47,446 nt of DNA from Conidiobolus incongruus B7586 (GCA_000697335.1 JNEM01014484.1:1-47446), one strand, 5' to 3'; positions 1-13,400 are shown, counted from the first letter of the stretch. The notes: generated by a model from the sequence alone, not told the origin. Numbers and translations: made by a program.

Positions 1-559
1 GAATATTTTAACTTAATAGATTAATTTATATCTGGATAAATAATTATATGAAAATCTTTATAATTTATTAAAAAATTATGATTGTTAATTATTTTTTAAT
101 AAACTTTGCTTAGTTATAACTATTCTAGTTAAATTTTAATTAATTTAGTATTTATTTTATGTTTTTATTAATTAAACATATATTAAAATTTAATATATTA
201 GTAATATTGCCGACCAACTATATTATTGTTATCTAATCAAACAATTTCAACTTATCCTATAATTATTAAAATATTTGCCATTATTTAATTATATTTTCAA
301 TTAAAATATTTGACATAAAAGGGAGGACTTATTTTCAAAATATATAAATTACCATTGTTTAATAAAATATAAAATAAATCATAAACTTAGATTTTATCAT
401 TTTTATATATATATCTGACCAAAAAATTTCCTAAAAAATATATATAATATATTAATAAACTAATATCAGAATGTTTTAATTATTATTTAATCAAAATAAA
501 CATATAATTCCTAATATATTTTTTATTTTAAAAACAATAATAGATATTAATATTTATAT

Positions 560-731
560 TAAGTTTAAAATATAGTAATAATAATTTTATATAAAATAAT
601 ATAATTTACAAGATATTTATAAAATCTAAATAATTCCTAAAGGTTTATAGGTTTTATTAATATTAATATAAAAAACTTTTGATAATCAAATTAAACAATA
701 AATATTAGATATTAGTTTTTAATAAAAAAAC
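560..731 (-). repeat. Decayed dispersed repeat, copy A
   Basis: Read on the minus strand, this stretch matches the start of the AT-only block near 17.29 kb. Shared are a TA run, then TTGTTTAATTT, then the identical 16-mer ATCAAAAGTTTTTTAT, then TATTAATAAAAC and a run resembling ACAAACCTTTA, all in the same order. The ordered matches, with small gaps, suggest two copies of one old element that has lost nearly all G and C. The family is not recognisable. AT bias makes chance matches likelier, so confidence is moderate. Confidence 0.4.
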
Positions 732-758
732 TATATATATATATATATATATATATAT
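732..758. repeat. TA dinucleotide tract
   Basis: An uninterrupted alternating TA run of about 27 nt, next to repeat copy A. A similar run sits at the matching end of copy B near 17.28 kb, so the tract may belong to the repeat's end. Confidence 0.8.
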
Positions 759-1130
759 TTAGTTTAATATTATTTATTTTATATAAATATTTTTTTAAAA
801 TTAAAAAATTTCTTATTTCTTTGATTTTGAAGTATAAATTTATCAAAAGTTTATATTAAAATATCTTAATAATTTGAATAATTTAAAATAATTTAATAAT
901 TACTTGATTATAAAGTTTCAATAATATTATCACTATTAATAAATTAAATAATATGAGTAAAATCTTGTAAAATGGTCTAAGTGTGCTAGAATTCATTTAA
1001 TATTCAATTTTTATTCCTGATATTATTCCTAAAGCCTATGATTAAAAGAAAAATTTTAACTGTATTTTTCATAAATAAGAAATAAATTTTAATACAGAAT
1101 TAAAAATTTAATTATGGTTTTGTACATTGA

Positions 1131-1346
1131 TTAAATGATTTAAAACATTTATTTGAGCTTTGTATTGAACATTTTCCATTTTTTGAAAGAAAATACTTGC
1201 ATCTTTCTTTTAGTATTTTTCAGCTTAATAATCCCTTCAGTTTAGAGAGAAATAAATTATCAAGTCAATTTGACTACCTTTCACCATTTCAAATTTTGGT
1301 AGTAAAAATATATTATGATTATCATTTCATTATTAAAAAAATATAA
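1131..1346 (+). pseudogene. Coding-like open frame without a start, unrecognised
   Basis: A 71-codon frame is open from 1131 to a TAA at 1344-1346 but has no ATG near its beginning. The translation has a protein-like mix of residues, for example the stretch HLFELCIEHFPFFERKY, unlike the Ile/Asn/Lys/Tyr-rich frames of surrounding DNA. It faintly recalls the Leu/Phe/His-rich start of the middle homology region of fungal Zn(II)2Cys6 transcription factors, but no zinc cluster is nearby. A relic exon is the best guess; chance is possible. Confidence 0.2.
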
Positions 1347-2088
1347 ATGTATATACTATATAAATAAAACATATCTTATATTTAAGTTTCTAACCGATAT
1401 TTTAAAATTTTAGGAATTGGAAAAAATATATTAGTTAAGTGGTTTACGCGATTTTGGAGATATAGAAATAATTAGATGGTAATAGGATTTCTTAATCAAA
1501 CAATTCATATGCAAAAATATAACTTTGTCAACAATATTTTTGAATAAATAATTTGGCAAAACAGTTCGAATTAGTATTCAGATTAAATTTTTCATAATGA
1601 AATAAAACGATGAATATAATTGAAATAATGATTATAGTCTACTTTTATTTTAATATATATTCATATAATCAAATTACTAAACGATATAAACTTTTTACAA
1701 AAGAATGCTCAAAAGTGATTAATTACTTGGTGTATCAAATAGCTTCAAAGTGTTTAATTGACAATCTCAGTTTTAAAAACAATATAGTAACATTAAAATT
1801 CACTTATTGAAATTAGATTTTGAATGAAACTTCTATTTTAAAATAAATAATCATATTATACTAAACTTGATTTACTATGACATATTCATATAGAGAATGT
1901 GTTAATAATATTTATCTATTAAAATCCATATTTCTACACTTGATCGTTCAATAATAGAACAATAATTTAACACTGAAAATAAATTATAGGCTTTTGATTA
2001 TCAAAAAAAGTACTGCATAAAAATTTTTGATTTATCCTAAATAACATTAACTAAATTAATCCGAATGATGTCATCGTGGCAATTTTTG

Positions 2089-2640
2089 TCAATTTTTAAT
2101 TATCCTTTCACTCAAAATTAATTTATCTGGGGCGACTTTCTGAACTTCTGTATCTGGTAATAAATCAAATAGTAAATATCAATTTTTATTTAATCTATTT
2201 CAAAAAAAATTAAGTTTTATAAATAATATATATATATATATATTAGCATTTTATTAAAGTCATACCATCTGAACCATAATCAATAATGGCCTTTTGCAAT
2301 GAGAATTTTAAAAGATAACTATTGAAAAATATTTTCAGTGTATCCATAAACCAAATATATCAGAAATTTGATTTTATCAAAATCAATCATTTGATTAGAT
2401 CATATTAGGCTAAAACCATTTTCAATTAAAATGGCAATTTGTTGAATAAATGAATTTAATTTTGATAGAAAGGCCACAAAATCTATATTAGGTGCAGAGT
2501 TCATAGAAAGATGATCATGAGGGCCGACTTCAAATTTACACAAAATTTACCTCATTTCACATAGCTGATCAATAAGGAATCAAGTTCAAATTTAAAGCCA
2601 ATCACAGAGGTTCAAATGCTCCACCAATAATTTACACATT
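2089..2640 (-). pseudogene. Relic of an unrecognised protein-coding gene
   Basis: Several minus-strand segments look coding but do not make one gene. A 44-codon open frame runs 2534-2403 (includes FEVGPHDHLSMNSAPN) and ends in a stop. A second frame starts at the ATG at 2347, runs to 2266, and could splice (GTATGA..TTACCAG, 112 nt) to 2153-2089, giving AIIDYGSD then DTEVQKVAPDK and a stop. The two parts lie in different frames, and the putative intron is about twice the normal size here. A decayed host gene is likely; the family is unknown. Confidence 0.3.
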
Positions 2641-3391
2641 TGATTGATAAGATTATTTCATCTAAGATATACCGAGAGTCCATTCAACCTATTCTCTCGG
2701 ATAATGTCAATCAGTAAAATTCAGAACACTCTAAATTATGTGATATATTACAAACCTTATTTAATTTTGGATTATTTTATATCAGGTATTTGCATTATTT
2801 ATAACATATTTTTCTTAATTTCCAAATGAATCTTACCATTTATGTATATGGCTGAATATTTGATAATTAAAACTTGGTGGTTTCATATTGAGGTCCAAGA
2901 ACTTAAATTAGCTTTTTATTAATTGAAATTTTTTGTATTTTTCATATTATATTTATTAAATAATTATATATATGAATATAATATGTTGATAGCTCATATT
3001 CCATTAGCATATTATTTGTGAATAAATATGCCAATAGTTTTTTTATTTTGACACGTCGCCTATTCAATTAGGCAAGTGTCGGTAATTCATTTACCAAAGA
3101 TCCGAAATCAAATCTTATCTATTTCACACGAATTCTCTATAACAGTCAATAAATTCCTAGAGTTATATCAATCATTACTATCACATTTATGTAAATAATA
3201 TACTAAAATATAATTTTATTAAATATAATATAATAAAATTAATCATGTTTTAAAATATGTATGAAATCATCTATTTGCTGATACTATTTGATTGAATTGA
3301 AATCAAATCAAATTAAATCAATATTTAAATTTGACTGGTGGTAAATTGTGTAATTTGATTCTAAATTAAGCTAATTTCCACCTTTGGAGAG

Positions 3392-3398
3392 TATATAA
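3392..3398 (+). promoter_or_regulatory. TATA box of HPD
   Basis: TATATAA lies 66 nt upstream of the HPD start codon, in a short GC-richer patch that follows more than 1 kb of A/T-dominated DNA. Position and sequence fit a core promoter TATA element for a strongly expressed gene. Confidence 0.55.
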
Positions 3399-3460
3399 GA
3401 GCATTAAGGAACAGACTGATTCCTCAACTTGTTTCAATATTGTACATCAGAATAGAATAA

Positions 3461-4612
<1,152 letters not shown>

Positions 4613-5829
4613 TTATTTAATGTCATTTTAAAATACTGTATTTCTCTCTCTAATTAAAATCATATAAATATATATAAATTCAATCTAACTTAATTTTCAT
4701 TTATACTTTTTTAATTGATTTAACCAATATGCTCTATTTTCATATAGATAATATTTAGATAGATGGATAAATTGGAGATTTAAAATTTGAATATGTGTAC
4801 AATCGCATACTCAAACGTCTTTGTCATACATTACTAAACCAATCCATTGATTGATATTAATCATTAATCATTCGGAAATAATCACCTATAATATAGATAA
4901 AAATAATATTAATATCTTTTAATGCAATAATCAGTTTTATTAATTAATTCATGTTTTAATAGATAACTGTTGTAATTTAGTTCAAAATTTTGCATTACTC
5001 TATTTTAGAATGAAATGTAACATACGACTATATCTTTCGCTTTTAACCAATCAGATAATCAGCATTTTCTATTCAATATATCATTAAACTAGCTAATTAT
5101 TCAAAAAAATATTATTTTGTTATTTTGATATTTTTAAAATTATTATCATAATTTTGTTTTAATCTACTGTAAATTATATTAATTAGTGAAAATTTTTGAT
5201 ACAATCATTTTTCATAATGGGATTGGCTTTGATTTGCTCGTTTTAACACAATATTAATATTTTTAATATCAATAATTATGCCTTATAAATTACTTATTTC
5301 TAAATTTTGAAAAGTATAAATCTATAAAATTTATAGTAAGAAAATATTAACCAAATTTATAACATCGAACTGGGGATAATTTAATTCCGAATGAAGTAAA
5401 ACACTAATATTTATATATTAATAATAATTGCTATTAAATATAAAGAATTGGAATTTAAGTTAATTAACAATTATAGTAATATAGTTGAATAACTTGAAAC
5501 ACTTATAATGATAATCCAATAATATATATCAAGTGTCACAATTATCGGTGATATTCAATCAATATTCTAATTATTTGTATTGATATATGTTCATTGTTTA
5601 TTAAGGATAAATATTAAATAAATTAAAATAATTAAAATTAATTAATAATTATACACATAATAATTTTATTTTATTTGTATATGGGTGGTGGCATTAGTAA
5701 TTAAAATGTACAAAATGATTTGAAGTTGATTGAATTTATTAAGATCCTAAATATCTGTTAGCAAATCTTGTGCTTCAACTCACCAATCAATAGTAAAGTT
5801 GAGAGATATTTGATCTGAATATAACTTAA
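4613..5829. other. AT-rich intergenic region
   Basis: No gene, tRNA or clear repeat is seen between the convergent HPD gene and the minus-strand orphan ORF. The sequence is low-complexity A/T with no long open frame. Confidence 0.6.
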
Positions 5830-6228
5830 TCAGACTCGGATGTAGTTGGGGGTTAAAGTTAGTTGAAGTGTATATCGCACACCATGAGAATCTTCTCCGA
5901 ATCCTTTCTTCAAAATGGCGTCAAAAGTCTCCACACTATCATGTTTGCGTAGTTGGTAGCCCTTTTGAAAGCGAGCTGATTCGACATTGAGCGGTTTGGG
6001 TTGAATATAGTTGAGGGTAATTACTGGTTGGGACTGGGTAATATCATTGATATTCAGTGTCAAAGAAATTGAAGAGGGTTGGCGATTGTGTGAACAGTTG
6101 AATAGTATTGAGTGGGAATATGATCGGACCTTATAGAAAGTATTACTCGAAGCCACTTTTTTAGCTCGAAGCTTGCGAGCGATGACTAAGAGTGCTTTCC
6201 AATGGACTATCCATTTGGATCGACTCAT
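5830..6228 (-). CDS. Hypothetical protein, 132 residues
   Basis: I do not recognise this protein. The frame runs from ATG (6228-6226) to TGA (5832-5830) and is clearly GC-richer than the DNA on both sides, with codon use like the real genes, which argues that it is coding. The N-terminal third is basic (MSRSKWIVHW, RKLRAKKVAS) and might be a mitochondrial or nuclear targeting segment. The rest alternates short hydrophobic and polar stretches, as in a beta-rich fold (SISLTLNINDIT, VITLNYIQPKPL, YTLQLTLTPNYI). No catalytic motif, membrane segment or repeat is visible. It could be a complete small gene or the last exon of a larger one, but no upstream exon is apparent. Confidence 0.5.
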   Translation of the reverse strand: MSRSKWIVHWKALLVIARKLRAKKVASSNTFYKVRSYSHSILFNCSHNRQPSSISLTLNINDITQSQPVITLNYIQPKPLNVESARFQKGYQLRKHDSVETFDAILKKGFGEDSHGVRYTLQLTLTPNYIRV

Positions 6229-8798
6229 AATGCGTTCAAATCACTAGATCTACTAAGTAATAAGCAACGCTTTTGTGTAAGTGTTTAATCAATTGAATAC
6301 CTTTTGAATTCAATAAAACTTTAATGACAAAATATATTGCTTTATATACTTTCAGATTCCAATGGTAGATCAACCGGTATAAAAATAAATATATACACTA
6401 AATAAAAGTAGTTAAATATTAGAGAAATCAATTAATCACACTACAACACCCATTAATACACATATGCAAAAGAGATTGTTATATTACATTTAACTGAAAT
6501 AGGTATTTATTGAGATGGAAGCAACCCCTTACTAAACTGAATTCGCAATAGAACAATAACTTAAATTAAGGAGATACCAAAATTGTGGAGGTAGATCTAA
6601 TATTTTTCAATTACCAAGAATGTCCAATATATATCTCAAGTATATTAGTCACCAAAATCTCCTCACTATTTAATCCAAATGTATAAGGTGGTATCATTGA
6701 GATTGTTTCGATATCTTGCAAAGTATCAAACTATTGAGGTTATTGCCACATACCAGCTATCTCTGAACATGGAATTAAATTTTAGTCTCAAATTAATTTT
6801 AAAAACTTTATATTAATTCAATAATAATTGATCCTTATATCACATCTACAAATATACTTTCGATGCTAAATATTTACAAGCCTTAGAACTTGTTTTCTGA
6901 CTCTAATAATTCTATCTTATTTAAAACATGGCTATCCCTATCTCCAAACTTCCAACAGATATTATACATCTCTAGGCTTTTCAATTAACCTTATAAGTTG
7001 ATATTAGTGACATTTAGTGTAAAATATTTATACTAAAAATTCTAAAATATCCACGAGCACTTGGCTTAAGCCATAATACCCTGGTCAATAAATGATAATT
7101 ATAAAATATGATGAAGTTCTCAAAGTTCACTACAGAAAAAACCATCAATTATTAAAATTAGTTAAAGCAACTCTATTTGTTTTATAATAATGACTTTAAA
7201 AATAAAAATGAGAATATTAAAAATTACTCTTTATAGTTATACAATTATTGATATGAGATATTACTCTTTTATTTTTATCAATAAAAATATTTTTTAAAGA
7301 TTGATAGTAATCTGGAATCAAATAAATATGGGGTAAAATTAAAAATAATAATGTTTTCATTTTTATCTCGTCCCACTATTTGGATAATTAATTATATATC
7401 AATCGACTGTTGATATTCATTTTTATATACATACTTTTATATATTGTTATTAATATTATAGCTCGATTTTTATATATTTTCTACACTCAAGTGAAATAGA
7501 ATCTTAATAATGCAAATAAAATTTTCAAAATTGAAGTATTAGTTTAAAGACTCAATATCATACAAAAAATTGGATTGTAAAAAAATGAACATTGGATATA
7601 CCTCTATTTATTGATATAAGATCTAAATAAATCAAAATTAGCAACACGATCTAATATATCTTATAACAATATTAGTTGGTGAATAAATATATAACACTAA
7701 ATACAATATCATAGAGCAGTTCACATAATCGAATTTTTTACATAACATAATAGAAATCAATCTCATAAATGCTTCAATGTAATATTGATATCATAATATA
7801 TAACATAAATTATGATGCGCCAAAACCTTTAGAAAGTGCAATAATATGTATAAAACGATATGAGACAAAAATGGCATAAAAATTACTTGACAAACTCCAT
7901 GCTAATATGGCAATAGATATCGCAATTACAATTGAAATAGGTATATATTTATAATTATATATTTTAATTCAATAATTGAATGATAGTCATATTCAAAATA
8001 TATAAAATTTGACAAATATTCATTTTAAAATTAAAAGTAAATTTTATTGAATCTATGAAACTTGAATGTAGAATAATCTCTTCAATTTCAATTATATTTA
8101 TCATTGGAGAGTTCATAAATTCATTTTGATATATATGTATTAAGGCCAATTACAAAATATATAAATTACAGACAATATCAACATTGTTTCTATAATAGTG
8201 TTAATAACTCATTATAGTTTATTATAGTTGATGATCAAATTACTAAATCTAGAAACTCATTCAAAATATTCTAGAATAATGGTCAATAAACTTATGAAAA
8301 TGATATTATTTATATCATAATATTCATTCAAATTTTTCGATTATTTGCGATTTTTTTAATTATCATAATATTTATTTTACATTAATGAAATATTCAAATT
8401 GGAAATTGATTATCAACTAATTCAAATTATTTCTATGCTATGTTAAATTATATTAAATATAAAAATTTTGATTAGTCATATACATAATATAAAAAATCTA
8501 ATTGATATAATATCACTTTATTAAATCATATTGTGATTGGAAATTAATAAAAAATCTAAAACTTCAAAGGTATATTGTAAAAATCATAGTTAGTCATACT
8601 CCATATAAATTACTAAATTTTGTTTTTAAAAATTTTATGAACTTGATAATTGTGTATTGAACTGAATAAAATTTGACAAACTCAAAATAAATTGTTATAG
8701 TGAATAAATTCACATCATTTAATTGGTTGATTTATCAATTTTGGGGTTTTAATATTCCTCATTTAGGCAGGTAAAATCGAGTTAGGGTTTAGTCTAAG
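6229..8798. other. AT-rich intergenic region
   Basis: Long region without an intact gene upstream of LYS2. The only protein-like trace is the F-box relic near 6.93 kb. The 6.5-6.8 kb part is a little less AT-rich but shows no frame I can assign. Confidence 0.6.
6928..7089 (+). pseudogene. F-box N-terminal relic
   Basis: From the ATG at 6928 the frame reads MAIPISKLPTDIIHL and then a TAG. Beyond it, in the same frame, come AFQLTL, VDISDI and CKIFILKILKYPRALG, separated by two further stops. The order LPxDII-(hydrophobic)-FQ-L-VDIS resembles the start of an F-box (LPxEIl..If.yL...d). Three in-frame stops within 54 codons mark it as dead if it was ever an F-box gene. The intact F-box gene at 24.1-25.6 kb shows the family is present in this genome. 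The match is short, so this remains tentative. Confidence 0.35.
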
Positions 8799-8805
8799 TG
8801 ACTCA
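8799..8805 (+). promoter_or_regulatory. Gcn4/CpcA-type site TGACTCA upstream of LYS2
   Basis: A perfect TGACTCA lies 279 nt upstream of the LYS2 start codon. This heptamer is the known binding site of the bZIP activator Gcn4/CPC1/CpcA, which raises amino-acid biosynthesis genes on starvation, and LYS2 is a classical target. The location and gene type support function; binding itself is inferred. Confidence 0.5.
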
Positions 8806-8900
8806 CATTGACAAGAGATTTATTCAAATATAATCCTTTATGCATTGACATTAATCATTATTCATACGCTTTGATTTAGTTCAATTGTAGTAAATTCAAG

Positions 8901-8908
8901 TATATATA
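8901..8908 (+). promoter_or_regulatory. TATA box of LYS2
   Basis: TATATATA followed by GG lies 176 nt upstream of the LYS2 ATG and downstream of the TGACTCA element, the usual order of activator site, TATA, start. In such AT-rich DNA a TATA-like string is weak evidence alone. Confidence 0.35.
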
Positions 8909-9083
8909 GGCAATTGATTTCTCTCTTTAAGTTATTTACTTATTAAAATTTTCAAAATCAATTCAAATTGATAAAATTTAATTCAAAAATAATTAATCAT
9001 TTCGAATTTATAAATCAGCATTCCATTTTTTCAGACCTGATAATCCTTACAAAATACTTTTTCAATTGAATCAATAATACAGA

Positions 9084-12000
9084 ATGTCATCAGCAGCTAT
9101 TTCAACTCAACAAATTGATCGCTGGAGAACGAGATTAAGTAACCTTACAGAGTTTCAACTGCCCTGCGATTATCCTAGACCTTTGCCTCCAAAGTTTGTA
9201 GACTCTGTTGAAACTAAAGTGCTCAATGAGAAGACTTCATTATCTTTACTTCAGCTCTCATTAACTAATCACGTCACCGATTCAGCTACATCTGAATCAC
9301 ATCCAGCTTCCCCTTTCCTCTGTCTATTGACTGCTTTCGGCGTGCTATTACATAAGTTCACCGGAGAAGAAGATATCGTTGTGGGAAGTAGTTCCAATTC
9401 TGCAAATCCTTTGGTATTAAGGTTACCTATCAAGAGTGATGATACATTTAGTCAACTACTACAAAAAGTTCATGAGGTATAAAGAATATAATCCAACGAT
9501 TTATTAATATTAAATTAAGCGATTAATTTTTAATAGGTTGAACAAGAAGCTCAAAATGATGAAATTCCTTTCGCAGAACTGTTTGAGGCTTTATATCCTA
9601 CTACTACGAGACAAGAAATCACCCCACCACCACTTTTCAGAGTTAGATTCTTCAATGAAACTGATACTTCAGAGCAGACATTCTCTCAGACCACCTCATT
9701 AAATGACTTGACAGTCGTTATAAGAACATCTCAAAAGGGTTCATTAAGATCTGCATATCCCGCTATTGAAGTAAGCATCAGCTATAATCAAGTACTCTTT
9801 TCTTCATCGAGAATTGCCCATATTCTCGACCAAATTGAGCTTGTTTTGAACCAGGCTGTTCAATCACCCAATTTGGAAATTGGATTATTCACTTTAGTGA
9901 CAGATCGTTGCCTCAAAGTAATCCCTGATCCTACTACTGATCTTCACTGGAGTGATTTCAAGGGTGGAATTCACGATATCTTCACCAAGAATTCTCACAG
10001 CTTCCCAGATCGCCCTTGTCTTATAGAGACGCTATTTGATATCAATGTAGGAGTTACTGGAACACGAACTTTTACATACGCTCAAGTTAATCACGCATCC
10101 AATCAAGTTGCTCAGTTTCTGCTAAATGGCGGTGTTCAAAGGGAAGATGTAGTCACTATGTATGCCTATCGTGGTGTCGATTTAGTCATTGGTGTGATGG
10201 GTATATTAAAATGTGGTGCTACCTTCAATGTTTTAGATCCTGCATATCCTCCTGAACGTCAAAATATTTATCTTTCAGTCGCTAGACCTACAGCTATTCT
10301 AAATTTGAAGAGAGCCGGTGAGTTATTGCCATCTGTTCAGGAGTACATTGAAAAAGAATTGGATGTCAAATGCACGTTATCTGGCCTTGAACTTTTAGAC
10401 GATGGTTCACTGGTGTATGAAGAAGACTCTGTTCAAAAGCCCTTACAAATTTGTGATCATGATGTCAATATTGAAGTTGGACCTGATTCCGTAGCTACAC
10501 TTTCATTCACCAGCGGTAGTACTGGTATTCCCAAGGGTGTAAGGGGAAGACATTTCTCTTTAACTCACTTTTACCCTTGGATGGCTGAAAAATTCAGCTT
10601 ATCAGAGCATGACAAGTTTACTATGCTTTCAGGAATTGCTCATGATCCCATCCAGAGAGATATTTTCACTCCTCTCTTTTTGGGAGCTGAATTGAGAATT
10701 CCTCATCCTGATATTATCACTACTCCTGGTCAATTGGCACAATGGATGCGTGATAACGAAGTCACTACCTCCCACTTGACACCAGCTATGGGACAACTGT
10801 TATCAGCTAATGCTCAGGTTGAGATCCCGTCCCTCTTCAATATCTTCTTTGTTGGAGATATTTTGACTAAGAGAGATTGCTTAAGGCTTCAACAATTCGC
10901 TCCCAATGTTAGAATCATCAATATGTACGGAACTACAGAAACACAAAGAGCTGTCAGTTATTACTTAATCCCTCCTAAATCTACACACCCATCCTTCTTG
11001 AGCTCTGTCAAGGATGTTTTACCAGCTGGTCAAGGTATGGTAGATGTGCAATTATTAGTCGTCAGTAGAATGGCAGATAAGGATGGCAAGCGAAGAATGT
11101 GCGGCGTAGGCGAAGCTGGTGAAATCTATGTTCGAAGCAGTGGATTAAGTGAAGGTTATCTTCGATTGGATGATGTCACCAAGGAGAAGTTCCAAACCAA
11201 TTGGTTTGCTAATGGACCTCCCATCAATGACGAGTCAATGCCATTTTATTTAGGTGCTAGAGATAGAATGTATAAGAGTGGTGATTTGGGTAGATACTTG
11301 CCCGATGGAACTGTTGAATGTGTTGGTAGAGCTGACGATCAAGTCAAGATTCGTGGATTTAGAATTGAGTTGGGAGAAATTGACACTCATCTCAGTCAGC
11401 ATCCTCGTGTACGTGAAAATGTTACATTAGTAAAGAGAGACAGAAATGAGGAACAAACTTTAATATCTTATTTTGTTCCCAACGAAGCCGACGGTACCGA
11501 AGCTGACGAAACGAGTACCGATGAAGCCGATGAAGATGGTCCTCCAAGAAGATACACCAGATTGATCAGAAATCTTAGAAACTATCTCAAGCAAAAACTT
11601 CCATCTTACAGTGTTCCAGCTTTGATCGTTCCTTTACGCAAGTTGCCTCTCACTCCTAACGGTAAGATTGATAAGAATGCTTTACCATTCCCAGATACTG
11701 CTGAATACCTTTCCAAGTATCAGTCTAAGCAAGTTCATGAAAACCTCACTTCAACTCAAAAAGCAGTTCACCAAGTGTGGGCTCAAGTACTTGGCATTAA
11801 AGGCTCTATCGATTTAGAAGACAACTTCTTTGATCTTGGAGGCCATTCAATCTTAGCCACTCGCTTATTATTTCAAATTCGTCAAGCTCTCGCAGTTAAT
11901 GTATCCTTGAGCTTGGTGTTCAACCATCCAACAATTGAAAAAATGAGCTCTGAAATTGACAGAATTAAAAATATCGATCTCAACTTGGTTAGCAATACAC

Positions 12001-13400
12001 CTATCTCTACCCCCACTCTTCAAAAATTAACTTTGGAACCTGATCACTCTGAAGAAGAGGTTTTCGATTATTCTGGCGAATTCCAAAAATTGGCACAATC
12101 TGCTCCATGGAGTTCTTGGACACCTGAAACTGCCCCCAAGCTTAGAATGCCTCACCCTGAGAAGCCTGTTTACTTTTTAACTGGAGCTACTGGTTTCTTG
12201 GGTTCATTTATTTTAGCTAGATTGCTGCAGAGATATCCCAATGCTATCGTCTACTGTCTTGCTAGAGGTCAATCTGACGAGAAGGCTTACGAAAGAATCA
12301 AGAGCAATCTCGAATCCAATTTGCTTTGGCAATCTGGATATGAAAATAGAATCATAGGAGTTCAAGGTGATTTGGCATTGCCTCAACTAGGTGTCTCCGA
12401 TACTATGTGGGAAGAATTGAAATCCAAGGTTGATTCAGTTATTCACAACGGTGCTTTCGTCCATTGGGTATTCCCATATAGTAAGTTGAAGGATGCTAAC
12501 GTTATGGGTACCTTGGAAGCACTCAAATTGAGTATCAGCAACCCTGGGGAAATGAAGGGATTCCATTTCGTCTCATCAACTAGTGTCCTTGACACTGAAC
12601 ATTATGTTAGATTATCTGAAATGAACCTTTCAAGCAAGAACCCTGTTTACATGGGTGTTCCTGAAAATGATGATTTAACAGGAAGTCAGCATGGATTAAG
12701 AAGTGGTTATGGTCAAACCAAATGGGTCTGTGAGAAATTAATCATGGACGCTCATGCCAAGGGTGCCCATGCAACCATTATTCGTCCAGGTTACATTGTA
12801 GGCGACTGTCAAACTGGTGTTTCCATTACCGATGACTTTTTGTGGCGCTTAATCAAAGGATGTGTTCAAATCGGCAAGGTTCCATCGATGACCAATCGCG
12901 TCAACATGTGCTCAGTCGATTACGTTGCCGATGTCGTCATCGGAGCAGCTGCCAATCCCAGTATCTCAGTTTCTCGTGGTGTATTCCACGTCTCCAACCC
13001 CCATCCATTCCAATTCAACCAATTCTTCGACTTCTTAAGTCAATATGGGTATAATGTCCAAACTGAAGATTATGTCACCTGGAGAGATATTCTCATGGAT
13101 GTTACGCTCAGCGACCAAGACAATGCTTTGTATCCTCTTCTCCACTTTGTCCTCGACGATTTACCCACTTCTACTAAATCCCCAGAACTCGATCAAACCA
13201 ACTGTGTCCAACTTCTTCAACAATGGGACGCAGATGTCAAATGCAGGCCCATGCAAGACCTTATTCCCCTTTACTTGAGCTATTTGGTCCACGTCGGCTT
13301 CTTGCCCTCCCCTACAGACGCTACCAAACTTCAGTTACCCAATCTTCCCGACGGTTTGCAACATGTGTTGGCTCCTAGTGGCAGAAGTGGTAGAGCTTAA
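9084..13400 (+). CDS. LYS2: L-2-aminoadipate reductase (alpha-aminoadipate reductase)
   Basis: Large enzyme of fungal lysine synthesis: it adenylates alpha-aminoadipate, loads it on its own phosphopantetheine arm and reduces it with NADPH to the semialdehyde. Exons 9084-9476 and 9537-13400 (60-nt phase-0 intron) give 1418 residues, close to yeast Lys2 (1392). An N-terminal condensation-like segment is followed by the adenylation domain (FTSGSTGIPKG at about 455-465; YGTTETQRAV; YKSGDLGRYLPDG; NGKIDKNALPFPD), a carrier domain with LGGHS (Ser902, the phosphopantetheine site) and a reductase domain with GATGFLG (1014-1020) and Tyr1189-x3-Lys1193. An acidic low-complexity insert (about 781-798) sits late in the adenylation domain. 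It needs a separate phosphopantetheinyl transferase (Lys5 type). The gene is convergent with the RING gene downstream. Confidence 0.97.

Larger units (their letters stand above)
1..3391. other. AT-rich intergenic region with relics
   Basis: No intact gene is supported here. The stretch is extremely AT-rich and full of short A/T runs. It holds a TA tract, one arm of a decayed dispersed repeat, and two coding-like relics, each listed separately. Short ATG-started open frames at 1610-1810 and 2644-2829 have the A/T-dominated composition of the surrounding DNA and resemble no family I know. Confidence 0.6.

Noticed and set aside
732-758. TA tracts as replication origins or telomere-like repeats
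   Set aside because: Simple TA runs are scattered through spacers and an intron in this genome; no telomeric G-rich unit or origin feature accompanies them.
12842-13278. Short alternate-frame ORFs at the LYS2 3' end
   Set aside because: They lie within the reductase domain coding frame and have no recognisable content.
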